NCBI RefSeq assembly: GCF_034044635.1
Contig: NZ_JAXCLX010000003.1
Coordinates: 1-64,000 of the forward strand
DNA from: Dongia rigui
GTDB lineage: Bacteria > Pseudomonadota > Alphaproteobacteria > Dongiales > Dongiaceae
Length of the DNA: 64,000 bases
Direction: 5' to 3'
Shown here: in pieces, positions 9,330 to 17,354 of the stretch
Position numbering within the stretch: the stretch's first letter is position 1
Layout: every line of letters begins with the position of its first letter
Position numbers and translations under genes: made by a program
Notes under the pieces: generated by a model
Told to the model about the DNA's origin: nothing
The model's database searches: none
Seen by the model: the letters and a program-made list of their open reading frames with translations, nothing else

Positions 9330-9438
9330 GGGAACCCCCGAGTTCGGATTTTCGTCTTATGTTGTCGGTTTGCGGGACTTAAAAAACCGTTAGCGGCCAC
9401 ACTGCCGATGTATGAAATCCTCGGCGCCCACGCGATAT

Positions 9439-9467
9439 CGTGGCGAACCTGTGTCAGGTTCGCCACG
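9439..9467. repeat. Perfect 13-bp palindrome with 3-nt loop
   Basis: Arms CGTGGCGAACCTG and CAGGTTCGCCACG are exactly complementary around TGT. The element lies in the gap between the chemoreceptor start and the helicase end, upstream of the chemoreceptor. It may be an operator, a terminator for the helicase read-through or a processed hairpin. No T-run follows. Confidence 0.6.
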
Positions 9468-9507
9468 GTTTCGCTGCGTTCCAATCGCTGGAATTGTATT
9501 GGCAGAG

Positions 9508-9547
9508 GAGGTCACGCAAGCCGCAGTTGCAGCGTTGGCGTGACCTC
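9508..9547 (-). terminator. Stem-loop after the helicase gene, possible terminator
   Basis: Ten-base perfect arms (GAGGTCACGC and GCGTGACCTC) enclose 20 bases, beginning seven bases after the helicase stop. The place suits a transcript end. The lack of a downstream T-run means either Rho-dependent termination or an mRNA 3' stabilising hairpin. Confidence 0.4.
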
Positions 9548-9554
9548 GGTGGGA

Positions 9555-11786
9555 TCAGGCCGGGCGGCGCTGGCCCTTGCGGTGCGGCTTCTTGCCCTTG
9601 CCGGCTTCGAATTTCGGCCGGTCGGGACGCGGGCCTTCGAAGCGGGTCTTTTCGAACGGCTTCTTGTCAGGACGGCCCTTGTCGAAAGGCTTCTTGTCGA
9701 AGGCGGCACGCTCGCCGGATTCGACCGGCACGGCATTGGCGAATTTCGGGTTGTTGGAGCGCTTGCCAAGATAGGTGTCGCCACCTTCATTGCCGAAAGG
9801 CTTGCGCTCGTCGCGCGGCGGGCGGGCATAGCCCTCGTTGCGCTTGGCAGCGAACGGACGCTTGGCCCCGTCTTCACGCGGCCGGAACTCGCGGGGGCGG
9901 TCGTCACGCGGGCGATCATCGCGGGGACGGAACTCGCGCGGACGGTCTTCGCGGGGCCGGTCTTCGCGGGGACGATCTTCACGGGGACGATCCGAGCGCG
10001 GGCGGTCACCGAAGGAACGCTCGCCACGCGGTCGTTCGCTGCGTTCACCGCGGAAGCCTTCACTGCGCTCACCACGGAAGGAATCGCTGCGCTCGGGCTT
10101 GAACGACCTGCGCGGGCGCTCCAGGCGGCCGGCATTGGCGCTGTCGCCCTTCTCGAACGGCGTCGTCGGTTCGATGCGGTTTTCTTCATTGCCGGATGAC
10201 TTGGCAATGGCGGCCTGGAAGCGCTCGGCCACCTCGGCAATGATCTCGAACTTCGTCTCGCGGTCGAAGATCTTGATGAAGCCGATCTCGCGCTTGGTGA
10301 TGTGGCCACGGCGGCAGATCAGGGGAATGAGCCATTTCGGATCGGCGTTGTTCTCGCGGCCGACATCGAGGCGGAACCAGGAAACGGGGCCGATCTCGCG
10401 CGGCGCGCGTTCCGGACGCTCGAACGGCTCGCGCCCTTCACGATCGCCACGCTCGAAGCGGCGGTCGGTGAAGTCGGGCGCGTCGAAGAGATCTTCCGGC
10501 GCCGGCAAACGCACGCGGTAGAGGCGGATGAGCGCTGCGGCGATATCCTCGGCCGAACGGCTTTCCAGCAGGGTCTTGGCGAGCGTCTGATCTTCCGGCG
10601 TCGTCTCTTCCTTGAGGAAAGCCTCGTCCAGCATGCGTTCCTGGTCGCGGGCGCGGATTTCCTCGGCCTTGGGCGGGTCCTGCCAGATGGCCTTGATGTT
10701 GGCCAGCGCCAGCAGGCGCTCCAACTGGCGGCGGCGCGGGAACGGCACCATCAGCGCGCAGATGCCCTTGCGGCCGGCGCGGCCGGTACGGCCCGAACGG
10801 TGCAGCAGCGTTGCCTTCTCACGCGGCAGGTCGGCATGGATGACGAGGCTGAGATCGGGGAGATCGAGGCCACGCGCGGCGACGTCGGTTGCGACACAGA
10901 CACGGGCGCGGCCGTCACGCAGGGCCTGCAGCGCATGGGTGCGCTCGGCCTGGCTGAGCTCACCCGAGAGCGCCACGGCCAAGAAGCCGCGTTCACTGAG
11001 GCTGGCATGGAGATGGCGCACGGCCTCGCGCGTGTGGCAGAAGATGATGGCGGCACGCGCTTCATAAAAGCGCAGTAGGTTGACGATGGCGTGGTCGACA
11101 TCGGTCGGCGCCACGCGGACGGCACGGTATTCGATATCGCCATGGGCCTGGTTGCGCACCTGGGTGTCGATGCGCAGCGCGTTTTCCTGATAGGTGCGCG
11201 CCAGCGTCGCGATCTCGTTGGCGATGGTGGCCGAAAAGAGCAGCGTGCGGCGCGATTTCGGCGTCGCGTCGAGAATGAATTCGAGATCCTCGCGGAAGCC
11301 GAGATCGAGCATCTCATCCGCCTCATCCAGCACGACGGCGCGCAAGGCTGAGATGTCGAGGCGGCCGCGCTCGAGATGGTCGCGCAGGCGACCCGGCGTG
11401 CCGACGACGATATGGGCACCCATGTTGAGCTGGCGCTGTTCGGCACGGGCGTCCATGCCACCGACGCAGGAGATGACGCGGGCGCCGGCTTCGGCATAAA
11501 GCCAGGAAAGCTCGGCATGCACCTGCATCGCCAGTTCGCGCGTCGGCGCGATGATGAGGGCCAAGGGCTCGGCCGCGCGCTCGAAGCGCTCGGCATCGCC
11601 CAGAAGCGTCGCCGCCATGGCGAGGCCAAAGGCGACGGTCTTGCCCGAGCCGGTCTGGGCCGAGACGAGCAGGTCGCGGCCGGCGGCATCTTCCGCCAGC
11701 ACCGCGGATTGGACGGCGGTGGGTTCGTTATAGGCGCGCGCGGTCAAGGCTCGTTCGAGCGCCGGATGGGTCGTGGGGAATGGCAT
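9555..11786 (-). CDS. DEAD-box ATP-dependent RNA helicase (DeaD/CsdA/DbpA group)
   Basis: A 743-residue RNA helicase with Q-motif region, Walker A AQTGSGKT, PTRELA, DEAD (VLDEADEMLDLGF), SAT and HRSGRTGRAGRKG, so both RecA-like domains are intact. After about residue 440 comes a DbpA-type RNA-binding domain (ADPKWLIPLICRRGHITKR). A disordered tail of roughly 200 residues follows, full of GERSE/FRGERS and RPREDRPRE repeats. The family remodels structured RNA in ribosome assembly and cold adaptation. I chose the ATG before PFPTTHPALERAL, because the frame upstream of it is not protein-like and overlaps the divergent yaiI gene. Confidence 0.95.
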   Translation of the reverse strand: MPFPTTHPALERALTARAYNEPTAVQSAVLAEDAAGRDLLVSAQTGSGKTVAFGLAMAATLLGDAERFERAAEPLALIIAPTRELAMQVHAELSWLYAEAGARVISCVGGMDARAEQRQLNMGAHIVVGTPGRLRDHLERGRLDISALRAVVLDEADEMLDLGFREDLEFILDATPKSRRTLLFSATIANEIATLARTYQENALRIDTQVRNQAHGDIEYRAVRVAPTDVDHAIVNLLRFYEARAAIIFCHTREAVRHLHASLSERGFLAVALSGELSQAERTHALQALRDGRARVCVATDVAARGLDLPDLSLVIHADLPREKATLLHRSGRTGRAGRKGICALMVPFPRRRQLERLLALANIKAIWQDPPKAEEIRARDQERMLDEAFLKEETTPEDQTLAKTLLESRSAEDIAAALIRLYRVRLPAPEDLFDAPDFTDRRFERGDREGREPFERPERAPREIGPVSWFRLDVGRENNADPKWLIPLICRRGHITKREIGFIKIFDRETKFEIIAEVAERFQAAIAKSSGNEENRIEPTTPFEKGDSANAGRLERPRRSFKPERSDSFRGERSEGFRGERSERPRGERSFGDRPRSDRPREDRPREDRPREDRPREFRPRDDRPRDDRPREFRPREDGAKRPFAAKRNEGYARPPRDERKPFGNEGGDTYLGKRSNNPKFANAVPVESGERAAFDKKPFDKGRPDKKPFEKTRFEGPRPDRPKFEAGKGKKPHRKGQRRPA

Positions 11787-12105
11787 GATGGTCCGATCTG
11801 GAAAAATAAGGGCGCCAGCCTGGCGTGAAGCGCGCAAGGTTGGTTGAGGTGCCGGTTCAAACATGACGGGGCACCTTCTCAACCGGCCCACCCGACGATC
11901 CTTACGCCCCTTTGGTTGGCATGATCGATTTAGCGGATGTCTGACCCGTTCGGCGGCGCGCCTATCGGTTAAGCGCGCTTGATACAGGTTTGCGGACAAA
12001 AGTGCCATGATTGTTATCGGCGGGCGGCGCGGCAAAACGCGCATGGCTCGCGGCAGCGATACAAAAGCCTTTGAAAACAGGGCGCTACGCGCTAGGTGAA
12101 GAGTC
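11787..12105. other. Divergent intergenic region between helicase and yaiI
   Basis: A 319-base stretch with no convincing gene. It must hold the promoters for both divergent genes. The long distance would leave room for an extended 5' untranslated leader on the helicase mRNA, as is common for cold-shock RNA helicases, but I see no clear -35/-10 pair or conserved RNA structure. Confidence 0.5.
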
Positions 12106-12576
12106 ATGACAAACGAAACATCCCGCCCAAGCGAAATCTTCGTCGATGCCGATGCCTGCCCGGTGAAGGCGGAAATCAACCGCGTCGCCGAACGGCACGG
12201 GATGGTGACACATGTCGTCAGCAATAGCGGCTTTCGCCCCAGCGGCAACCCACTCATCCGCAATGTGGTGGTGAGCGACAAGTTCGATGCCGCCGATGAC
12301 TGGATCGTCGAGCGCGTCCAGCCCGGGGACATTGTGATCACGGCGGATATTCAATTGGCCGATCGCTGCATCAAGGCGGGCGCCCAGGTGCTGGGCATGA
12401 CGGGGAAGCCCTTCACCGAAAACAGCATCGGCACGGCGCTGGCCATGCGCGAGCTATCCAGCCAGCTGCGCGACATGGGCGAGATCAAGGGTGGTGGACC
12501 GGGCTTCAGTGCGGCCGATCGATCACGATTTCTGAACGCATTGGAAGCGATGGTGCAGAAGGCGAAGCGCAGCTAG
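12106..12576 (+). CDS. yaiI: YaiI/YqxD family protein (DUF188)
   Basis: A 156-residue conserved protein of the YaiI/YqxD family, which has a PIN-like nuclease fold but no settled function. Diagnostic stretches are FVDADACPVKAEI, SNSGFRPSG, GDIVITADIQLADRCI and a C-terminal GGPGFSAADRSRF. The acidic residues of FVDADACP and VITADI are present. It starts at ATG after a GGTGAAGAG sequence. Its TAG stop overlaps that of the convergent nitrile hydratase accessory gene in a shared CTAG. Confidence 0.92.
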   Translation: MTNETSRPSEIFVDADACPVKAEINRVAERHGMVTHVVSNSGFRPSGNPLIRNVVVSDKFDAADDWIVERVQPGDIVITADIQLADRCIKAGAQVLGMTGKPFTENSIGTALAMRELSSQLRDMGEIKGGGPGFSAADRSRFLNALEAMVQKAKRS

Positions 12577-13028
12577 CAGCTGCCGCCGCCATTGCCGCCA
12601 CAGCCACCGCTGTCGGCCATGCCGCCCCAGCCCACCGTCGCGTTGCCGAGGGTGCTGCCGTGCTCATGCGGATGTTGCGCGCCATCCAGAGTCACTGGCT
12701 GGCCATGCGGTGTGTTTTCATAAGCCTCGATCCAGGCCAGCTTGCGCGCCTTGAGTTCGGCGGCGCTGGCGAGTTCCGCCTGCTTCACCAGGGTTTCGAA
12801 GGTTGCCAACACGCATTTATAATAGGTCGCCGTGTCATCGGGCTTGCCTGCTGCCAAAGACTGACGGATTTCGGTACCCAAGGTGGCCGACCAGTCGTTG
12901 AGGCTGAAGCGGCCCTTCTCGACCATGGCGGTTGCCATTGCCACGATCTGCGCCTGCCAGGGTTCGGAGAAGAGAGGTTCCCCGTCGCGGCCGATGAGCG
13001 GACCGGGCTTGGCGATGGCACTCAGCAT
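12573..13028 (-). CDS. Nitrile hydratase accessory protein (activator/metallochaperone)
   Basis: A 151-residue member of the nitrile hydratase accessory family, with the usual PLFSEPWQAQIVAMA, GRFSLNDWSATLG and YYKCVLATFETLV segments. Such proteins deliver cobalt to the alpha subunit or help oxidise its cysteine ligands. The start is an ATG one base after the beta-subunit stop. The odd part is the last 35 residues: a His cluster (HPHEHG, residues 119-124) and a Gly-rich end with Cys143 and Cys151 (GGCGGNGGGSC), which looks like an added metal-binding tail. Confidence 0.88.
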   Translation of the reverse strand: MLSAIAKPGPLIGRDGEPLFSEPWQAQIVAMATAMVEKGRFSLNDWSATLGTEIRQSLAAGKPDDTATYYKCVLATFETLVKQAELASAAELKARKLAWIEAYENTPHGQPVTLDGAQHPHEHGSTLGNATVGWGGMADSGGCGGNGGGSC

Positions 13029-13029
13029 A

Positions 13030-13683
13030 TCAGGCGCGCTCAAGATAGCTCTCCCACAAATCGGCGTTGAAGCGATCTTTATCGCGGCCTTCACCGGGCC
13101 AGAGATCGGCGCCGGAGAAGGTGACGGTATAGAGATGCTGCGCCACATGACGACCCTTGGCACCTTCGTCCGGCAGCAAATGATTGCCGCGATGGGCGTG
13201 GATGATGCCGGTCCGGTTCATCAGATAGCCGGGGAGGCGCGTGTGGAAACCTTCGGGGAAGGTCTTGGTGCGCACCTTGTTGCCGGATGTGAAGGCGGGC
13301 TTCTGGTCGGCGGGGCGACGGAAGTCGCGGGTGATGGCGGAGACCTTCGCGACATCGCCCGGCCCCATCGGTTTGCGGAGGTCGGGCTTCCGGCCGCCGG
13401 TGCCGCGCGCGATTTCAGCGGGCGTTGCCAGGCCGGAATCGACCATCATCGCCGCATAGACCTGCATCCACTGATCGAAATAGGGCCGGGTCAGATAGTC
13501 GTCGGCCTGGATCAGTTCGCGCACATAGCGCCACCAATCGAGGGACCAGCTTGCCGGCCCCTCCAGCGCCTCGTTGATGCCCCACATGCGGGCTTCCCAA
13601 TCGGCATGGAAGGGATGGTCGTCGGGGTCCATGACGATGCGCCCCTGGCCGGGCAGACCACCCATATCGTGCACGCGGGCCAT
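13030..13683 (-). CDS. nthB: Nitrile hydratase beta subunit
   Basis: A 217-residue beta subunit that pairs with the alpha subunit to convert nitriles to amides. Recognisable features are the opening MARVHDMGGLPGQG, FHADWEARMWGINEAL, YYEHW-like WWRYVRELI and the C-terminal SH3-like barrel (VRTKTFPEGFHTRLPGY, GADLWPGEG). Length matches the family. It begins two bases after the alpha-subunit stop, and the accessory gene follows one base after its own stop, giving a tight alpha-beta-activator operon. Confidence 0.95.
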   Translation of the reverse strand: MARVHDMGGLPGQGRIVMDPDDHPFHADWEARMWGINEALEGPASWSLDWWRYVRELIQADDYLTRPYFDQWMQVYAAMMVDSGLATPAEIARGTGGRKPDLRKPMGPGDVAKVSAITRDFRRPADQKPAFTSGNKVRTKTFPEGFHTRLPGYLMNRTGIIHAHRGNHLLPDEGAKGRHVAQHLYTVTFSGADLWPGEGRDKDRFNADLWESYLERA

Positions 13684-13685
13684 GA

Positions 13686-14327
13686 TTACCTCGCTACCTT
13701 CAGCACGCGATCGGTGCCGATCATGGAGTTGCGCGTGACCAATGCGGCCAGCTGATCTTCATTGAGGTTGTCGGTCCCAGCGGGGCGTTGCGGCAGAACG
13801 AGATAGCGCAGTTCCGCCGTTGAATCCCAGACCCGCACCTCGACCTCGTCACCAACGCTGACGCCGAATTCCTTGAGCACGCCGCGCGGATCACGCACGG
13901 CGCGGGCGCGGTATTCCTGCGACTTGTACCAGCCCGGCGACATGCCCAGGAGCGCGAAGGGATAGCAGGAGCACAAGGTACAGACGACGAGGTTGTGCAC
14001 CACCGGCGTATTCTCGACGGCGACGACATGGCCGGTGGCATGGCCCTGATAGCCGAACTCGGAAATCGCCGCCGTACCGTCGGCGAGCAACCGCGCCTTG
14101 AAGGCGGGATCGGTCCAGGATTTGGCGACGACACGGGCGCCGCGCTTGGGGCCGATCTCCTCGGCGTAAAGATCGATCCAGGCATCGATGGCGGCACTGT
14201 CGACCATGCCCTTCTCGACCAGCAGGCTTTCCAGCGCCTTGACCCGCAAGGCGGGATCGCTCGGCAATTCGCTGTGGAGATGTTCGTGGATCTCGGTGAT
14301 CTTCTTGGGATCGTAGCTGCTGGTCAT
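13686..14327 (-). CDS. nthA: Nitrile hydratase alpha subunit, cobalt type
   Basis: A 213-residue alpha subunit holding the metal centre. The claw motif VCTLCSCY puts ligand cysteines at 116, 119 and 121. Thr between the first two cysteines is the hallmark of the cobalt form, where the iron form has Ser. The two outer thiols are normally oxidised to sulfinic and sulfenic acids. The N-terminal helix ([14 protein letters not shown]) and the segment after the claw ([12 protein letters not shown]) fit the family. No amidase or aldoxime dehydratase gene is adjacent, so the amide product must be handled by enzymes encoded elsewhere. Confidence 0.97.
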   Translation of the reverse strand: MTSSYDPKKITEIHEHLHSELPSDPALRVKALESLLVEKGMVDSAAIDAWIDLYAEEIGPKRGARVVAKSWTDPAFKARLLADGTAAISEFGYQGHATGHVVAVENTPVVHNLVVCTLCSCYPFALLGMSPGWYKSQEYRARAVRDPRGVLKEFGVSVGDEVEVRVWDSTAELRYLVLPQRPAGTDNLNEDQLAALVTRNSMIGTDRVLKVAR

Positions 14328-14397
14328 CTTGCGTGCCGTCCTTGGGTGAGGTCGGTATTATCGACGCAGGAAAGCCGCGGCGTCTAGCCCACTCTTC

Positions 14398-14519
14398 CGT
14401 CATCCCCGGGCCCTGTCGGCGCATGCCGACATGCGTCGGCGGGGACCCGGGGATCCACTGCTTGCCTGGAGGGAGTGGATGCCCGGCCAGTAGGATCAAC
14501 GCTGGGCCCGGGCATGACG
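14398..14519. repeat. Palindromic intergenic repeat, family B, long copy
   Basis: The element opens with CGTCATCCCCGGG and closes with CCCGGGCATGACG, and contains the inner pair GGATCCACT/AGTGGATG around TTGCCTGGAG. The same inner core and ends occur in a shorter copy near 18.1 kb. This copy carries an extra CGGCGCATGCCGACATGCG segment in its left arm. It lies upstream of the nitrile hydratase operon. Confidence 0.75.
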
Positions 14520-14551
14520 AAAGAAAAATGGACGCGCAACGCAAACTGAAA

Positions 14552-15460
14552 CTAGAGATGATCGCGCAGTTTGAGGAGGTCGATGAGGAAACGGTCGCGT
14601 TCGGCCTCGAGATCGGCGACCGAACGGCCGTTTGCTTCGCGTTCGATACCATCAATGAGCATTTTCTTCACATCAGATGTGAGCTGAACTTTGCCGAGGC
14701 TGGCCCAGCGCCGCTCCTGGCTGGGGCCGAGATGGTCGAGGTAATGGCGGATGCCGCCCGGCCCGCCGCCCAAATGGTAAGTGAGATGCGTTCCCTGCAC
14801 CGCCCAGCGCATGGCTGGACCGTGGATGAGGGCCGTGTCGATATCGGCCACATCCGCGACACCGCTTGCCACGAGATGCACGGCTTCCTGCCAAAGGGCG
14901 GCACCGAGGCGGTTGGCGATATGACCCGGCACTTCCTTCTTCAGGCGGATCGTGACCTTGCCCAGCGCCCGGAAGAATGCATCGGCGCGCTCGAGGATGG
15001 CCGCATCGTGGCCGAAGAGTTCCACCAGCGGCATGAGATGCGGCGGGTTGAAGGGATGCGCGACGATGAAGCGACCCTTCAGTTTGCAATCGCGCGTCAT
15101 GTCGCTGAGCAGCAGTGAGGATGTGCTGGTGGCGATGATGGCACCCGGCTTCGCCAGCGCATCGATTTCAGCCAGCAGCGCGACTTTGAGATCGAGGCGT
15201 TCGGGTGCCGATTCGACGATGATATCGGCGTGCGCGAGCGCTGCCGCGATGTCGCCGCAGATGACGAGCGCACCGCCCTGGTCCGGGGTCAGATCCTGCA
15301 ATTGCCGGCGCAACGACCGGACCCGCGCGGCGAGATCCGCGCGGCGCGGTGGGTCCGGCTCGAAGATGGCAGCCGCATGGCCGTGATGCGCGAACAATGC
15401 CGCCCAGGCAGCACCGATCAACCCGCCGCCAATCACGGCAGTTGCCACGGGCGCGGTCAT
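14552..15460 (-). CDS. 3-hydroxyacyl-CoA dehydrogenase-like NAD-dependent dehydrogenase (lambda-crystallin group)
   Basis: A 302-residue oxidoreductase with an N-terminal Rossmann fold (AVIGGGLIGAAWAALFA) and the family motif HPFNPPHLMPLVEL, followed by GHIANRLGAALWQEAV in the C-terminal helical domain. This fits the lambda-crystallin branch, which includes L-gulonate 3-dehydrogenase and carnitine 3-dehydrogenase. I cannot separate these by eye. The start ATG is one base after the stop of the preceding binding-protein gene, so the two form an operon. The earlier part of the open frame overlaps that gene and is not coding. Confidence 0.85.
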   Translation of the reverse strand: MTAPVATAVIGGGLIGAAWAALFAHHGHAAAIFEPDPPRRADLAARVRSLRRQLQDLTPDQGGALVICGDIAAALAHADIIVESAPERLDLKVALLAEIDALAKPGAIIATSTSSLLLSDMTRDCKLKGRFIVAHPFNPPHLMPLVELFGHDAAILERADAFFRALGKVTIRLKKEVPGHIANRLGAALWQEAVHLVASGVADVADIDTALIHGPAMRWAVQGTHLTYHLGGGPGGIRHYLDHLGPSQERRWASLGKVQLTSDVKKMLIDGIEREANGRSVADLEAERDRFLIDLLKLRDHL

Positions 15461-15461
15461 G

Positions 15462-16235
15462 TCAGTTGATCGGGGCCTGGCCGTAGCGGCGCTGGATGGC
15501 GTCGAAGGTACCGTCGGCATGCATCGCGGCAATGGCGGCGTTGATCTTGGGCAGCATCGCCGCCGTATCCGGCCGTTTTTTGCTGAGGCAGATGAAGTAA
15601 GGCGAGCTGCGCAATTCCTGGTAGGGCGCATTCTTGCCGCCGTTCTGGCGGGCGATGAAGTCGATCGGCGCACGGAAGGAATAGAGATGATCGATGCGGC
15701 CATTGGCCAGCATCTCATAGGCCTGCTCATCGCCGCTCACCGTCACATGCGGCACCTTGGCGTCGTCGAGTTCGGCCTCGAGATTGTAGCCCTTGACGAC
15801 GCCGATCTTGCCGACAGGCGCGCTGGTGAGATCGGCTAGCGAGGCAATGGCTTCGGGCGTGCTGCCCGGGCGACGGAACACACCGACCGAGGTTTGGCCG
15901 ATGGCGTCAGAGAAATGGAACAGGGCGGCGCGGTCTTCGCGATAGGAGCAGCTGCACAAGCCGTCGATGGTGCCGTCGGCGGCTTCGGCATAGCCGCGCT
16001 TCCAGGGCATGAAGCGCTGTTCGATCTGCAGCCCGGCGCGGCGTGCGATGTCGGCGATGGCATCGACATCGGTGCCCTTCAGGCCGTCGGTGCCGGGGTG
16101 TTCGATTTTGAGCGGCGGGAAATCATTGCAGGCGAGGACGACACGGCGTTCCTCGGCCTGCGCCAGGCGCGCCTCGCCCAGGAACAGAAAGCTCACAAGG
16201 GCCACGCAAATCAGCAATGGCAGCGCGCGCTGCAT
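15462..16235 (-). CDS. Periplasmic solute-binding protein, family 3 (amino-acid type)
   Basis: A 257-residue protein with a cleavable signal peptide (hydrophobic residues 4-20, cleavage likely after ARLAQA). The mature part has the bacterial family 3 binding-protein layout: FPPLKIE, GLKGTDVDAIADIARRAGL, RGYAEAADGTIDGLCS, VGKIGVVKGYN and a late GTFDAIQRRYG. No permease or ATPase gene is adjacent, so it may serve a distant transporter or work as a sensor partner. It precedes the dehydrogenase gene by one base, suggesting that both act on one small organic acid or carnitine-like compound (inference). Confidence 0.85.
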   Translation of the reverse strand: MQRALPLLICVALVSFLFLGEARLAQAEERRVVLACNDFPPLKIEHPGTDGLKGTDVDAIADIARRAGLQIEQRFMPWKRGYAEAADGTIDGLCSCSYREDRAALFHFSDAIGQTSVGVFRRPGSTPEAIASLADLTSAPVGKIGVVKGYNLEAELDDAKVPHVTVSGDEQAYEMLANGRIDHLYSFRAPIDFIARQNGGKNAPYQELRSSPYFICLSKKRPDTAAMLPKINAAIAAMHADGTFDAIQRRYGQAPIN

Positions 16236-16354
16236 GTCCTACCCCGGTTCGGCGATGATCGGATGGAATACCCGACCATCTAGCTAAACCGATAGGCATT
16301 AACGAACCAATAATCATACAAGCGCTACCTGTGCGCGCCGAGTGAGGTACTGTC

Positions 16355-17230
16355 TCAACCGAGGGATTTATGCAGGAAGGCGACGGTTCGCGACCAGGCG
16401 AGATCGGCGGCTTTCTTGTCATAGCGCGCGGCGTTGGTGTCGTTGTTGAAGGCATGGTTGACGCCTTCATAGGTGTGCAGCTCGAAATTCGTGCCAGCGG
16501 CTTTGAGTGCTGCTTCGTAGGCCGGGATGCCGGCATTGATGCGGTCATCGATGCCGGCATAGTGGAGCAGCAACGGCGCCTTGATCTGGGGCACGTCCTT
16601 GGGGTCGGGCTGCATGCCGTAATAAGCCACACCGGCATCAAGCGTTGGATCGGTGACGGCCAATCGATTGACCAGACCGCCGCCCCAGCAAAAGCCGATG
16701 GCACCGACCTTGCCGTTGCTGTCGGGCCGTGCGCGCAAGGCGGCCACCACATCGCGTGCCGCCGCTTCGGTCGCCGGTTTGTCGAGGGCGCCGATCATCT
16801 CGCGGGCCTTGTCCGCGTCGGCCGGCGTGCCGCCGGCTTGGCTCAGGAAATCGGCACCGCCGGCGAGGAAGCCTTCGGCGGCGAGCCGGCGCGTCACGTC
16901 CTTGATGTGCGGGTTGAGGCCACGGTTTTCGTGGATGACGAGGACCGCCGGCCATTTCGCGCCGCCGGTGGGGCTTGCCAGATAGACCTTGGTGCCCTTG
17001 ACGTCGATGGTCTCGGTCTTGATGCGGGGATCGCCTTCGGGGAGCAGGTCCGCCTTGGCGTAATTGTTTTCAAGGACGGGGAGCAGCGCCATCGCCGCCG
17101 CTGAACTGCCGGCCAGCACGGTGAGCTTTTCCAGGAACTGTCGACGATCCATGCCGCCATGGGTAAAGCGGTCGAAAAGATCGATGACGCGCTGGTTGGG
17201 ACGGTGGCCGCCCTCTTGATGCCCGGTCAT
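16355..17230 (-). CDS. Secreted dienelactone hydrolase family protein
   Basis: A 291-residue alpha/beta hydrolase. The N-terminus carries a Tat-type signal, DRRQFLEKL followed by a hydrophobic stretch ending near NNYAKA, so it is exported folded. The DLH domain has VIHENRGLNPHIKDV, the Cys nucleophile in GFCWGGG, an Asp in AGIDDRI and a His in GVNHAFNND. Length and Tat leader match the YghX/DLH-like exported group. The substrate is unknown. It stands alone, with about 120 bases on each side. Confidence 0.9.
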   Translation of the reverse strand: MTGHQEGGHRPNQRVIDLFDRFTHGGMDRRQFLEKLTVLAGSSAAAMALLPVLENNYAKADLLPEGDPRIKTETIDVKGTKVYLASPTGGAKWPAVLVIHENRGLNPHIKDVTRRLAAEGFLAGGADFLSQAGGTPADADKAREMIGALDKPATEAAARDVVAALRARPDSNGKVGAIGFCWGGGLVNRLAVTDPTLDAGVAYYGMQPDPKDVPQIKAPLLLHYAGIDDRINAGIPAYEAALKAAGTNFELHTYEGVNHAFNNDTNAARYDKKAADLAWSRTVAFLHKSLG

Positions 17231-17307
17231 GGAAATCTCCCCTGCTGTTGCGATTTCTGCCCGTGCGGGAGGCAGTCAGGGGGATATAGATCGGGAAGCC
17301 GCGATAT

Positions 17308-17342
17308 CCAGGCCGCCTGCGAACTTTTCGCAGGCGGCCTGG
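17308..17342 (-). terminator. Perfect 16-bp hairpin after hemP
   Basis: Sixteen-base arms (opening CCAGGCCGCCTGCGAA) with a 3-nt loop and no mismatch sit 12 bases beyond the hemP stop. On the minus strand no T-run follows. It is a likely transcript end or RNA-stabilising hairpin for hemP, and its stem is unusually long for a plain terminator. Confidence 0.6.
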
Positions 17343-17354
17343 CAAAAGACGGGG

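Noticed and set aside
9555-10100. Possible CRISPR array in the regularly repeated region
   Set aside because: The repeats are in frame and encode the Arg/Asp/Pro tail of the RNA helicase. There are no unique spacers of constant length and no cas genes.
11787-12341. N-terminal extension of the RNA helicase frame by 185 codons
   Set aside because: It overlaps the divergent yaiI gene and the intergenic region, has no recognisable domain, and the ATG at 11786 starts the family-typical sequence.
13029-13163. Longer start for the nitrile hydratase accessory protein
   Set aside because: The extra 45 codons lie inside the beta-subunit gene. The ATG one base after the beta stop gives the usual family N-terminus.
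14328-14397. Cobalamin or cobalt riboswitch upstream of the nitrile hydratase genes
   Set aside because: I could not find the conserved B12-box or a matching fold in the short leader.
15461-15730. Longer start for the lambda-crystallin-type dehydrogenase
   Set aside because: The extra codons overlap the binding-protein gene and read as low-quality Arg/Ser-rich sequence. The Rossmann motif begins right after the chosen ATG.
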